Shown here: positions 1 to 10,645 of the stretch, one piece after another
Layout of the letters: every line of letters begins with the position of its first letter
Position numbering within the stretch: the first letter of the stretch is position 1
Made by a program: the position numbers and the translations under genes
The notes under the pieces: model-generated
Seen by the model: only the letters and a program-made list of their open reading frames with translations
The model's database searches: none
What the model was told of the DNA's origin: nothing
Origin: Diphasiastrum complanatum
Lineage: Eukaryota; Streptophyta; Lycopodiopsida; Lycopodiales; Lycopodiaceae
DNA length: 64,000 nucleotides
Assembly (NCBI GenBank): GCA_029204225.1
Contig: CM055111.1
Location: forward strand, 3,395,246 to 3,459,245
Direction of reading: 5' to 3'

Positions 1-274
1 GGACTCTAGTCGTCAGTGACGAGATGTCGGGGTGCCCAAGAGGGTCACAGGTCTTTGGCGGGGCATGGGGGTGGAACCCTATGAGTCACTCAGAATTCAC
101 AGGTCACAGGGGCTAGGCATGCTAAGTGGACTGATCACCCACAGGTGGATGCCATGTGCTAGTTGACGGGAATAGCAGATAGAAGGACTCAAGGAGGGGG
201 TGCCTATGGTTGGGAGGTTCATTCTACAAATCGGCTTCTAGGATTCACGAGCTTGGAGAGACTAGCTTGTGACA
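1..274 (+). repeat. 3' part of a Ty3/gypsy LTR
   Basis: The stretch ends in TGTGACA directly before a tRNA-Met primer site, so it is the right part of a 5' LTR whose beginning lies outside the window. It is GC-richer than most of the window. No TATA box is visible in the part present. The assignment to gypsy rather than copia rests on the gypsy RNase H fragment about 750 bases downstream on the same strand, which is an inference because the internal region is deleted. Confidence 0.6.
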
Positions 275-276
275 AT

Positions 277-288
277 TGGTATCAGAGC
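277..288 (+). other. Primer binding site (initiator tRNA-Met)
   Basis: TGGTATCAGAGC is the classical plant retrotransposon primer site complementary to the 3' end of initiator tRNA-Met. It lies two bases after the LTR terminus CA at 273-274. Confidence 0.85.
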
Positions 289-1031
289 CTCGTTCTAGAG
301 AGAGAAAACATCGTTCTAGAGAGATAAAGTATAGAAATTGTCAGATTTTGCTTGTTTTTGAAGGATTTTGGAGGGAGAAAACGTGGGAGATAGATTGAAG
401 AAGTAAGGTGAGCCTCCATCGCTGCTGTTCCAGCATACAAGGAGCCACAAAAATCTGTTTTTAGGGAGAAAAATTGGGTAAATTTTTTCAGATGCTCCAT
501 CGCCCTCCTATACCAGTTTTCCAGCACTGAAAGGGAGGGAAAAAGTTTCAAACTTGAAGAGTTTTGGGGGCACCAATTTCCTACTGATCTAATGCACCTT
601 TTCCAGCTATTCCAGCGCTATTTGGAAGATCTATTAACATCCAAAAAATGTGGGAATTGAAGCACTGTTCTAGCACTGATCTAGTGCACTCCTACAACCT
701 ATCTTATCGTTGGAAAGAGAGGAAAAGACCGTACTACTTGAATACACGTGGGGTGGTTCGTTTCTGCAGCTCCAGTTAACTTATTTCAGACCTGTTTCTA
801 GCAGCGGAATTGAGGCATACTTTTTGTAATCAGAACGGTGGCCAGAAAGAAGTTATTTTTAAAGCCTGACCAGCGTGGATCTGAGGACACATCAATACTC
901 CAATTTGTGGGGAACTGGAGCGCTGCTCTAGCACCCATTTAGCACCCATTTCTGACTGCTCCAGCACTGATTTCACAATCTACAAACATTCAAAAAATTG
1001 TGGAAGCAGCTGTCTAGAGCTGTTCTAAAGC
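289..1031 (+). other. Gypsy leader remnant, no coding signal
   Basis: This is leader-like sequence following the primer site. It repeats short phrases around 'gctccagcactgat' and 'ctgctctagcac' several times. No gag or protease frame is visible. It runs directly into an RNase H fragment at 1032, so gag, protease and most of pol have been deleted. Confidence 0.4.
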
Positions 1032-1198
1032 TACTTGAAGGAGTATGTGGCCACGGCTCCAGTTCTCAAGATTGTGGATACCCAGAAACCTTTTGACCTA
1101 AAGACGGATGCAACTGGCATTGCCGTAGGTGTAGTGTTGAGCCAAGAGGGTAGGCCAGTAGCCTTTGAGAGTAAGAAGTTGACACTAGCAAAATAGAG
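1032..1198 (+). pseudogene. Ty3/gypsy RT-RNase H junction fragment
   Basis: The plus strand reads LKEYVATAPVLKIVD, then FDLKTDATGIAVG and GRPVAFESKKL. This is the link between reverse transcriptase and RNase H in Ty3/gypsy pol, where the D of the TDAS-like motif is the first catalytic aspartate of RNase H. Only about 55 codons remain and a stop follows. The same peptide is encoded on the opposite strand at 1240-1400, so the fragment is one arm of a fold-back. Confidence 0.8.
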
Positions 1199-1398
1199 AT
1201 ATTGCATACAACTCTTGCTCATGTGTAGAATATCCCTATTGAGCTAGTGTTAACTTCTTACTCTCAAAGGCTACTGGTCTACCCTCTTGGCTCAACACTG
1301 CACCTACGACAATGCCACTTGCATCCGTCTCTAGGTCAAAAGGTTTCTGGGTATCCACAATCTTAAGAACTGGAGTCGTGGCCACATACTCCTTCAAG
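1032..1398. repeat. Fold-back inverted repeat of gypsy RNase H
   Basis: Arms 1032-1203 and 1229-1398 are inverted copies of each other with scattered mismatches, separated by a 25 base loop (1204-1228). The match continues beyond the coding peptide into the sequence around 'gatatt', so the copies were joined end to end after duplication. A transcript through it would form a long hairpin. Confidence 0.8.
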
Positions 1399-1733
1399 TT
1401 CTCAAAACGTTGCTGAGCTTCAGCATCCCATCGAACCATAGTGTTGTTTTTGCTTAACCGGTCCGTTAAAGGAGCAGCTATCTAGGAATAATTCCTAACA
1501 AACTGCCGGTAGAACTTACAAAAGCCTAAGAAAGACTGTAATTGGCGTATATTGGCAGGCCTCGACCACTTCTTAACCATAGCCACCTTGGCTGGGTCAA
1601 TTGAAATACCCTCAGCTGTCACTACGTGACCCAAATAGTCGACACGAGTCTTACACAACTCTGTCTTCTGAGAATTGGCATACAAGACAGAAGTTTGTAA
1701 CTTGCCCAAAACGGTCTTGAGATGATCAGCCGA
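1240..1733 (-). pseudogene. Ty3/gypsy reverse transcriptase C-terminus and RNase H start
   Basis: On the minus strand the reading runs LKTVLGKLQTSVLYAN, VDYLGHVVTAEGISIDP, RQLQSFLGFCKFYRQFVRNYS, stop, IAAPLTDRLSK, MVRWDAEAQQRFENLKEYV and TDASGIVVGAVLSQEG. The GHVVTAEGI and LQSFLGFCKFYRQF blocks are the thumb/connection signature of Ty3/gypsy RT. One in-frame stop (after NYS) breaks it. The upstream palm with the YVDD box is missing: at about 1733 the sequence changes to an unrelated coiled-coil fragment on the other strand. Confidence 0.85.
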
Positions 1734-1755
1734 GGAGATTACAACTCTAGAGCAA

Positions 1756-1938
1756 ATGGTTGATGTCAAGGACCATGCCATGAGGCAATTCATCGAATTA
1801 AGCATGGACCCAAGCAACAATTTCTCTCTAGAATTGAAACATCACTCCGTGCTGATCTCACAGCAGATTGGCCTTGATGGAACCAGCCTTTCTGACTTGA
1901 GTGCTATTCCATTACAAAACTCGCACATTGAAATATAA
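1756..1938 (+). pseudogene. 3' fragment of coiled-coil ORF
   Basis: This 60 codon open end (VDVKDHAMRQFIELSMDP to LQNSHIEI, stop) is almost identical to the last 60 codons of the degenerate ORF at 21126-22508. The upstream part is absent here because the duplicated block begins within it. I do not recognise the protein family. Confidence 0.6.
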
Positions 1939-2189
1939 TTGTTGTTGAGGAAGAATGTAAATCCAGATGTGGATTTACGAGTGTCTACATCTCTTGCCCA
2001 ACTTCTAAATACCGATTGAGAATATTGAGTTTGTCACTATCGACTGCTCCATAACAAATGCGTAAGTCCATAGTAGCTCAAATGTATCTTATAACTATGA
2101 TAAGAGCTTTCCAATGTGTAAGGCCAGCATTTGTCATAAACTGACTTAGGTACGGACTGCTAAAGCTATGTCTGGTCCGGTACAGATCA

Positions 2190-4000
2190 TTGCGTACCTA
2201 AGAGATCCTATTATCGAATGATAAGGAAACCCATGCATCTGCTCCATCTCTTCGATTGTCTAAGGACATTGGTCTTTCGACAATTTGAGTCCCGGGTCTT
2301 AGATCGATACTATTGCTAAAAAATAGCGTGCCGTCCACATACAAAGTGATAATAATAAAAGAATGATGCACTCTCTGGGATATTAGAATTTGAAGTGCTT
2401 GGTTTATAGTCGTGATCGATAAGAAAAGTGTTGATTCTCTGAAAACCATGCTCTAGTAGATTGCTTCAAGCCATAAAATGCTCTGTGGAGTTTGCATACA
2501 TGGTTCTTTTTGCCTTTGATAATATAACCTTCAGGCTATATCATGAAGATATCTTCTTCGATAACTCCATTAAGATAGGCTTCTTGTACATCCATTTGAT
2601 GTATCTCTTGATCAGCTACAACAACAAATAACAATAGAAGTCTGATCGATAAATTCTTAACTACTGGACTAAAAGTCTCAATGTAGTTGACATTATGTAT
2701 CTACAAAAATACTCTCGCGAAAAGTCGAGCTTTTCTTTGATCGATGCTTCCATCAGCCTTGTATTTGATTTTGAATATCCATTTGCAATCAACTACATTT
2801 AGGCCTGACATACAATTCGACAATAGTCCAAGTCTGGTTCTTGATGAGAGATGAATATTCTATATCCATAGCTTCTTTCCAAAGATTGGAATCCGGCTGA
2901 CTAAGTGCCTCTTTGACAATAGTCAGCTCTTGAACAAGATAAGTTGTAGATTCGTCGATATACCTTATAGGTGGTCTGCGATCTCTTGTCGACCTTCTAG
3001 GAGATGGGGCGAAGTTGATTATTTTCATATTGCTGTAGTTGTTGAGCTACAACATCTTCTTCAGATTCGTTGTTGATAAGCTGTTCTTCGAAAGTAGACG
3101 AGCTAGGACTTTGAATAGGATCAGTCGACTTGGGAACAGAAATGTTCGATATTCTGGGAATGTCATATAGGTCCAACTGTATGAGCTTTACCCTTTCCTT
3201 TTCGGTCGATGAACTGATCTTCGATGAAGACGATATCCCAACTTGTGAATATCTTCGACTCGACAAGATCATACAACTTATAAGCTTTATCTATAGTAGT
3301 GTAACTGATGAAAATAGATTTGATACTATGGAGGTCGAGCTTCTTCTTGATATCTGGCAGTATCTACGCATAAGCGATACATCCAAAAATGCATAGGTTT
3401 GATAATGATGGTTTGGAGCCTGTCCAAACTTTCTTAGGCATTTTGTTTGAGAGACCTTTAGTCGGACATCTATTCTGGATATAAGTTGCAATGGAAACAT
3501 CTTCAGTCCATAAGACTTTCAGATGTGTCGCATAAGCAAGCATACACTTGGCCATTTCGACTAAGGTTCTGTTCTTTCTCTAAGCTAGTCCATTCGACTG
3601 AGGCGAATAGGAGGTAATGAACTGTTTTTCAATGTCATTGTTAAGGTATTACTCCTTGAATTTGGTAGTGTAGTCTCCCCTATTGTTGGACCTCAGTGCT
3701 TTAATTTTCTTAGCAGTTTCCATTTTTGCATGCTCCTTAAATTGTCAAAAGATTTTGAAAGTTTCCGATTGCTGTTAATAAAATAAATAGTTGTTCTTTT
3801 GAAATATTTGTCAATGAAGGTAATGAAATACTTTCATCCGAGCAATGATAGAGTTTGCATTGGACCACATATATCTGAATGAACAACGTCTAGAACATCT
3901 TTTGTTGCATGCCTATGACTTGACCAAAGGTCTGTTTTCCAAGGATGTTCTATGACATACATTCGACTTTGTTGGTTGGATAGTCGAGATCAAGTGTTAA
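2190..4000 (-). pseudogene. Decayed Ty1/copia pol (integrase to RT)
   Basis: Reading the minus strand from 4000 downward gives, in several frames, an integrase start (DVLDVVHSDICGPM, first catalytic Asp), an integrase end (VLWTEDVSIATYIQNRCP and LSNLCIFGCIAYA), a hinge (PRRSTRDRRPPIRYID), an RT start (LWKEAMDIEYSSLIKNQTW) and RT fragments (MDVQ-like KWMYKKPILMEL, then FVCGRHAIF and YVDGT in place of YVDDT). The order matches Ty1/copia. Many stops and frameshifts make it non-functional. It is duplicated with a deletion at 22720-23500. Confidence 0.8.
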
Positions 4001-4007
4001 GGATTGT

Positions 4008-4530
4008 CTAGACATATTTGACATATATGTGATAAAAATAAAAAAATGGATCTTATTAGATCTATTTTAGATCAATAAGAGTGATTGGCAACTTGGATGA
4101 TTAAAGATCAAGACGAGCACTCAAAACTAGCTTTCATTGTCAATTACTACACTTCCAAGCAAGAACAATCAATATTAATGATCCTATGTCCTCACACATC
4201 CTCACACGTGTGAAAACCAATGAGTATACAACTGACAAAGAAAATGATTACTAACAAGTTCTTAAACATTCACATCAAAATATCATGCATAAGAGAGTGA
4301 TAACATCAAGATTTGCTCCCAAACCAATGCTCATCATTGGCATCAAAATGGATCCATCATAGATCAAGTACACAATAGTGGATTTCTCTCTCTAAGCCAC
4401 TTCCAGCATGTGTCAGACAGCTCATTGAGCTTATTTTAATCCATTTAGCTTAGATTCCACTAATTTGCCACATCATCATTGGTGGCTAGTGTTGACCTTC
4501 TAGATTCCTAGATTCTAGAAGATAGATCCT
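4008..4530 (-). repeat. LTR-like sequence, copia type
   Basis: The sequence contains the cacacgtgtg palindrome and the 'gatcaataagagtgattgg' phrase. It is found three times in the window: here, at about 23510-23864 and inverted at 39824-40345. A related end is at 63836-64000. No complete LTR boundaries were found, so LTR is an inference from its position and style. Confidence 0.45.
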
Positions 4531-5023
4531 GGCTAAAAGCATGGTTTGGTGGTACAAAAGAAGAACTCAATTTTCATTGTACCTTTTGGTAGTACATTTT
4601 ACTTTTTGGGAATTTATTACTCATAATTGTTTTGAGTCCACATTAAAAATGACAACTTTTTAGTGGTAAGTCCAATTTTAGTGGAGTTTGGTGCGTTAGA
4701 AAGCGCTAATGAGCGCTTTCCAATGATATGTTACATGACATACTTTTGAGTTACAGTTAAAAGGTTATGGCAAGTCGAAAGTATGGGGATTTCATTAATC
4801 ATAATTTTTTGAGTCCACATTAAAAAGGACATAACTTTTTAGCGGTAAGTCCAATTTTAGCGGGGGAGTTTGGTGCGTTAGAAAGCGTTCAACAAGTGCC
4901 TTCCGATGATATGGTACATGACATACTTTCAAGATACGGTTAAAAAGTTATGGCAAGTCAAATGTATTAGTTTAAAATAGTGTATAATGTATTTCTACCC
5001 AGAAAATATAGTGTCCTTGGAAG

Positions 5024-5583
5024 TGTCATGTGCCAACCTTAGCATTCAAACATCTAATCCATTCATTAAATATCAAATTACAATGGAAATGCAAGACAGC
5101 AAGAAACTAGTCAAAAATCAAGAAGATAGCTAAAAGTAGCAAAACTTCACCAAAATAGGCAAAGTAATGTATCGTTATTCATGATTATTGATCATTCACA
5201 AGATAGGGCCTGACTCTAGAGCATGATCGTAGCTCTCATGGATTTTAGGCACATGAACCATTTTCTCCATCAAGAAAGCTCTCCAAGAGAAGCTCCAAGA
5301 TCTCTTAAAACTCAAAATTACAAAATGAATAATAGTCTCCAAATTTAGCACGACCTCAGCTATTTATAGTGGTCATTTGTGCCTCTACTATAAGTTTGGG
5401 GCCTTATTTAGCTAAATTGGGCCTTACAACCATTATTAGAAGAAGCTATTCTCAATTCTAGCGAGGTTGTTTGAACCACTTTATTAACTGTCCTATTGAG
5501 TAGTTCTAATCTAATTTAGCCCCATGGCTATATTTGGCAATTCATTAGTAAGCTCATGGGCTAATTACATGCAGCACATGACA
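5024..5583 (-). repeat. 3' LTR of R (left copy)
   Basis: A 560 base LTR ending in the TGTCATG/CATGACA inverted repeat. The purine-rich tract (minus-strand sense AAAGTAGGAGGAG) is adjacent at 5584-5597. It contains a TATA box (CTATAAATA in minus-strand sense, near 5360). Confidence 0.85.
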
Positions 5584-5829
5584 CTCCTCCTACTTTAAGC
5601 ATTTTTGCCCTAAAAAATGAAGACCATGTAGCTCTTTTGTTGGTGCCATGCTTCATGAATCCGTTGGTGGTAGTCGAAGATATTTGGCCGACCTGAGTAA
5701 GAAACATCTTTTCTTGTATTATTCTTTTCAGTAGCCATCTACCACCAGATTTTGTTGTCTCAACTTTTTAGTGTAGAACAAGGTTGCAAGGAGAATTCTT
5801 CATAAAGAACCTTTGATCTACAACTGATC

Positions 5830-7852
5830 CCATATATTTGATAAGATCATTGAAGAAGAGATTCATGAAAAACAGAAAAGCCTCAAGTTGCATTAGTTTT
5901 GCATGGGTTGAAAGGATCCAAGCAACAGACATTCGAAAGTCTTCTTCCTCAGTATCTTCCTTGATTGGATGGGCTATCCAATTCCAGATGCGTCTTCTTT
6001 TGTCATTACATCCGGTGCTATAGCCTTATGCATAGCTCCTTGATGTAGCATAGTGGTATCCATTTGTAACTCCAGAGTAGTTATTAGAGCCATGCATCCC
6101 ACATTCAGATTCATCAAATCCCATGCAATGTAGGAATCTTTTTGGTCATCTGTACACAAGGAATTTGACGGTTTTGAATTCAATTTCCAAGTTAGCATAT
6201 TTTCCTTGTTGATAGGATTGATGACATTCCCCAACGCCAGAATATTCAAAGATTTTCACCAACTCCTTGCATCAATATCACATTAGATTCATTGATTGGT
6301 ATTTGGGTCTTTCGATGGATCTCTTATTATTGACTTCATTGAAGCAATGTTGATACCAATTTCATCATCAAAAAGCTCGTTGCTATATTGGTAATTGAAT
6401 TTTGCATCATTGTTATATCGCTCGCTTGATCCATGTTCAAGAATAATTCCATATAGATCATTATCAATAATATGGTCGTAACCACTGATTTGTGGAGTAG
6501 AGCATAATTCTTGGCAATCGAATTGTACTCCATAATTTAACTGTCATTGTAGAAGTTTGTTGATCTAGATTCTCAAGTTGGTCTTCATCCACTTGTCCAT
6601 TGGTGCTTTGCTAATAATGATTTGTCTCCGTGGAAGATAGATCGATATTAAGAATTTTGCTTTCTTCCTTGAAATCATCAGCTTCATCGAAAGATTCATG
6701 ATCTTGTTTGCTGAAAACATCTCCATCGATATCTACCTTTGGCTTGGAAGTTTGCCCTTGTACTAGAGAAAGCGTTGTTCCATAGACATCAACAGTGGTA
6801 CAAAATTCAGGATTAGTAGTTCAAATATCAATTGGTTGTTGTGGAATACCAGCCGATTGCAAGATAGAGTCAAAACGAGCAGCCATCTTGTTGTACATTT
6901 CTTCCCATCTTCGCTTTGACCTTTCTTGTAATTGTTGTCCTGTTTTGACCTTTATCCTGTATGGCAGTTAAAAGTGTACCTAATATCTCTTTTGTTCCAC
7001 CGCTCACTTTACTGATAGTAGGGTCTACACTATTATTTGATCCATGAATATTGACCCACTGTTGTTGAGTTGATGGTGTTAGACTTCCTACAAAATTGAC
7101 ATGGGGACTAAAAATTGTCGCTCCACTAGCCATAGTAATATTCCTTCCCTCCTTAAAATGGTTTGCATAAGCAAATGATGTACCCATCAGATAAGGGCCA
7201 ATCATACCTGTAGTGGCATAGAGAGAACACCCTTCATCATCATCAATTGTTTCACTTTCATAGGCATCTTCATAGTCCTCATAATCAACATTATCATCTT
7301 CATTATGATCAAAATGTTGTTCTACAACATGGTGATGTCATCTTTTGAGTTCATCAAGATCATAGAATTGATCCATGGGCTCGTAGTGATATTTTGTTCC
7401 ACTTTGCACCTGTTGTTGCTCATCCATGCTTGTCGCTTCAAACTGATCCTGAGTAGTCAATTGGAATTGATCTTGATCTTGATAATCACCATCATTGAAC
7501 TCTAGTTCATCCTGACCATCACATGGTTCAACTGCTTCATTTGCAGAGCCATCTTCAATGACTGGTTCGTGTTGTTCTTCACTTTGCTGATCGTTGTTGA
7601 AATCTTCAAAGTAATGGTCAAGTTATGAAGTGTCGTTGTAGTTCTGATACTGATGATCATTAGCAAAATCGTCGTTCTGGTCTTGACATTGATTGTCATC
7701 AGCGATGTTGTCACCTTGATCATGATCTTCGATGTAATCATCACCTTGATCCCAATATTCCCCCACATCATTGTCACAATCGTCATCATAGTATGACTAA
7801 TCGTCATCCTCTTGTTCATAATTCCAATCCATTAGAGTCGATGTGGAATAAC
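5830..7852 (-). pseudogene. R-encoded acidic protein of unknown family (left copy)
   Basis: The minus-strand frame starts near 7834 (MDWNYEQEDDD) and is rich in D, E, Q, N and Y (YWDQGDDYIEDHDQGD; FYDLDELKR). It continues through GSLTPSTQQQWVNIHG and GTKEILGTLLTAIQD to LNVGCMALITTLELQMD near 6100. Several stops and frameshifts interrupt it. This copy is uninterrupted by MITEs and so shows that the acidic part and the C-terminal part are one frame. I do not recognise the family. Gag-like or a cellular capture are both possible. Confidence 0.6.
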
Positions 7853-8443
7853 TAAATCTTGAAACTGTGGATTGCAATCTTGGGAAGAATGTGGAGATGT
7901 AATGGAAACTAGTTTTAACAAGGTGTAGTTAAGCAGTAAGAATAGGCATGAGGCTTTTCGATTAGAGCAAATAAAAAGGACTTTTGAAAAATGTCAAATT
8001 TTGATCCCAATAAGACTTATACACTGACAATCTTGTTGAGCTAATGAAGTTTGCTTTCTACGGCATTGAAATCTGATCTCAAACGAATGAGATATGGTCA
8101 ATCGAATGAATAAAACATAAAGTGTAAACAACTTAGGACAAAGGGTCCTAAAATAAAATTAAAAATAAGAAGTACATAATGATGACGAAATGATGATCAT
8201 TGTACTCAGCACAGTGAATTGAGCAATTTTTGTTCTTAATGCACTGAATTTTGACGTTAAACGAAAAAGTTAAGGCTACATGAAGACAGGGAAATTACAA
8301 ACTTAGAAAGGGACCTTTATAGAAAAGTTTGGTTTCTTTGGAGCATTGGATCGTTGAAGAAAGATACCCGTAGAAATCTTAAAAATGATGGCTAATTTTT
8401 TTGTTGGTTACTTGGTGCTCAGAAAATTCTGGCAGCGTGAGCA

Positions 8444-8720
8444 CAGGGGCAAGTAGGGTGCTCGGAAGATTCTGTCAGCGTGGGCACAGGGGCAAGTAAG
8501 AGAAAAAAATCTCAACCGATGCTTTTTAGAGAGAGATGATCTCAACCGACGTTTTTATAGAGAGAGAGGATCTCAACCGACGGTTTTTAGAGAGAGAGGA
8601 TCTCAACCGATGCTTTTGGAGAGAGAGAGAGAATGTAGGCGACGGGGAATGTAGAGAGAGAGGGAATGTAGCCGATGGTGAATGTAGCCGAATATAGTCG
8701 ACGCATAGAGAGAGATGATG
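8444..8720. repeat. Minisatellites inside R (left copy)
   Basis: Two short tandem arrays adjoin. At 8444-8505 a unit around 'ggtgctcggaagattctgtcagcgtgggcac' is present about twice. At 8510-8720 the unit 'agagagagaggatctcaacc' followed by 'gacg(t)ttttt' is present about four times, then degenerates into 'gagagagagggaatgtagccga'. The matching arrays in the right copy are at about 34800-35050. Confidence 0.7.
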
Positions 8721-8908
8721 TAGCCGATGTAAGAGATAGTGCATGACAATTCACGACAATGCCGAGTTCCTAGAATGTGTTGAACCACCTGCGAACTAGT
8801 GCTCTCAAAAGGTATGGATGAAGTTTGACAGAGCAGCTTTTAGAGGCAAATGAAAAAGTACGTGCATGGCCAGAGCCTTGAATTCGTGACCTCATTGAGC
8901 CAACGCTC

Positions 8909-9410
8909 ATGGATCAGCACTCAGTAACACACAGTGAGCCAGCGCTCATGGATATGCAATGGTACAAGGAGCACTACAAAGAGCTTGCAGACTATGACAG
9001 AGTAATAAAAAACATAGTGATGGTCTTCAGTTCGAAAGATAGCACAATCACAGATGAAAACATTGACCAAATAATTGCAATATTGAGGATGCCATCAAAT
9101 TCAAGATGGATGATACTGCTGGTTTTTATGACTTTGATGATAAAGATGAAAAGGAGGAAGAGAAGTTGAAGCTGAAAAAGATGATTGCAAAGCATTGGAT
9201 TGAGCCGCCAAAGCGTGAACGAAAGCGCAATTACCCTGAATCAGATTATTGCAAACAAGCAATGCGCACCGGAGGTCCAGCTAAAAGCCAAGAGAGCCTC
9301 AAATTCCTTGCATGCCTCAATTGCATGATTTTCAGTTCTTCAATGTTCAACGTTTAACAGAGCTATATGAAAAGGAAGGTCCGAATGATGGCGTGGAGAG
9401 AGAGAACTAG
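8909..9410 (+). pseudogene. Captured ISWI chromatin-remodeller gene fragment (left copy)
   Basis: The frame reads VFSSKDSTITDENIDQII, then (after an internal deletion) IKFKMDDTAGFYDFDDKDE, WIEPPKRERKRNYPESDY and TGGPAKSQE. In the next frame it continues PCMPQLHDFQFFNVQRL and TELYEKEGP. This order matches the region after the helicase core of plant ISWI proteins (Arabidopsis CHR11/CHR17 type), running into the HAND region. Two frameshifts and the deletion near 9075 make it a pseudogene. It lies antisense to R. The first 35 codons (HYKELADYDRVIKN) do not look like ISWI. Confidence 0.8.
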
Positions 9411-9431
9411 CGTGAAGAGAGAGAAGATTTA

Positions 9432-9486
9432 GGTTGGGGCTTTAGGATTAGGGTAGGTTAGGTTAGGCCTTTAGGGTTAGGGCTGA
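9432..9486 (+). repeat. Interstitial telomere-like repeat
   Basis: Degenerate TTTAGGG/TTAGGG/TTAGG units occur over about 55 bases, directly after the ISWI fragment. The mirror copy is at 33963-34018. Confidence 0.6.
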
Positions 9487-10055
9487 TTTTTTTTTAACTG
9501 AGTTGGAAAAATCTTCAAAATGAAGAAATGGAAAAAAAATTTACAAGGAAGTAAAACTTCAAGAATGAAGAATTGAAGTGCTTCTCTCCCAAATTCTCTA
9601 CTCAAATTAGAATTTGACCTCTTCCACAAGATTTGTCGTACCTCCCTCAATTTTCAACCAAATTGGCTGCAAAGTGGCTTAGATTCAAGCTAAGAGTGAG
9701 ATCTACAATCTTACGAAATTACAGTCATAAAGTTTTAATAAAAATTCAGCCAAAAATGGGAAAAACAGACTGCAAAAAGCTACAAATAGCTAAAATTGGA
9801 AAGAAAACACTAAAATGGCCATAACTTGGTCATTATAGCTCCAAATCAAAAAATCTTAGTACCTACAGAAAGCTAAAAGAGAGGTTTGATCTACAACAAG
9901 AAACTACACAAAAAACGAGAATTATATAGTCAATAACTGAATCAAAGCTTGTTGGAAATTGAAAAATCAAGAAAGCTTAAACAAGAAACTCAACCAAATT
10001 TAACAAAATCCACCAAATTTGATGGAGAAAGGATCTAATGCTCTAATACCAAAAT

Positions 10056-10614
10056 TGTCATGTGCCCCTTAGCATTCAAACATCTAATCCATTCATTAAA
10101 CATCAAATTACAATGGAAATGCAAGAAATCAAGAAACTAGTCAAAAATCAAGAAGATAGCTAATAGTAGCAAAACTTCACCAAAATAGGCAAAGTAAGGT
10201 ATCTCTATTCATGATTATTGATCATTCACAAGAGAGGGTCTGACTCTAGAGCATGATCATAGCTCTCTTGTGATTTTAGACACATGAACCATTCTCTCCA
10301 TCAAGAAAACTCTCCAAGAGAAGCTCCAAGATCTCTTAAAACTCAAAATTACAAAATTAACAAAAGCCTCCAAATTTAGCACGACCTCAGCTATTTATAG
10401 TGGTCATTTGTGCCTCTACTATAAGTTTGGGCCTTATTCAGCTAAATTGGGCCTTACAACCATTATTACAATTCCGATATTCTCAATTCTAGCGAGGTTG
10501 TTTGAACCACTTTATTAACTCTCCTATTGACTAGTTCTAATCTAATTTAGCTCCATGGCTATATTTGGCAATTCATTAGTAAACTCATGGGCTAACTACA
10601 TGCAGCACATGACA
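10056..10614 (-). repeat. 5' LTR of R (left copy)
   Basis: This 559 base LTR is the partner of 5024-5583. The adjacent primer site at 10040-10051 carries one substitution (TGGTATTAGAGC). Confidence 0.85.
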
Positions 10615-10645
10615 AAAATTCCACCACCAAACCATGCTTTTAGCC

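Larger units (their letters stand above)
1734..4395. repeat. Dispersed duplication, copy 1 (partner 22301-23864)
   Basis: The block starts at 'gaggagattacaactctaga' and ends near 'atagtggatttctc'. Nearly the same sequence occurs in the same orientation at 22301-23864, about 20.6 kb away. Copy 2 lacks about 1.1 kb corresponding to roughly 2647-3738. The block contains the 3' end of a coiled-coil ORF (plus strand), a decayed copia pol (minus strand) and an LTR-like tail, so it is a composite duplicated as a unit. Confidence 0.85.
5024..10614 (-). mobile_element. LTR retrotransposon R, left copy (no RT)
   Basis: The element has 3' LTR 5024-5583 and 5' LTR 10056-10614, both starting and ending TGTCATG/CATGACA in the minus-strand sense. 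Its primer site at 10040-10051 is mutated to TGGTATTAGAGC, and the polypurine tract lies at 5584-5597. The interior holds a long acidic ORF (minus strand, about 5846-7852), a plus-strand ISWI fragment (about 8909-9410), minisatellite and telomere-like repeats. No protease, integrase or RT is visible, so it must have relied on enzymes from other elements. It is about 0.9 kb shorter than the right copy, mainly because it lacks two MITE insertions. Confidence 0.85.
4531..10645. mobile_element. TIR element M, split by retrotransposon R (left arm)
   Basis: The ends GGCTAAAAGCATGGTTTGG (from 4531) and its near reverse complement ending at 10645 form terminal inverted repeats of about 23 bases. Apart from the inserted R (5024-10614) only about 525 bases belong to M. 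These hold two related copies of a unit of about 250 bases (gagtccacattaaaaa to ggttatggcaagtc) at roughly 4630-4780 and 4800-4965. It has no coding capacity, so it is a MITE-like non-autonomous element. Confidence 0.6.

Noticed and set aside
7502-7819. Met/Thr/Ile-rich 105 codon frame on the minus strand (also 36060-36260 and 53437-53688)
   Set aside because: It is the shifted frame of the acidic R ORF; the D/E/Q-rich frame continues much further and in all copies.
8526-8788. Ser/Leu/His-rich minus-strand frames
   Set aside because: They are shadows of the 'ctctctctaaaa' minisatellite inside R.
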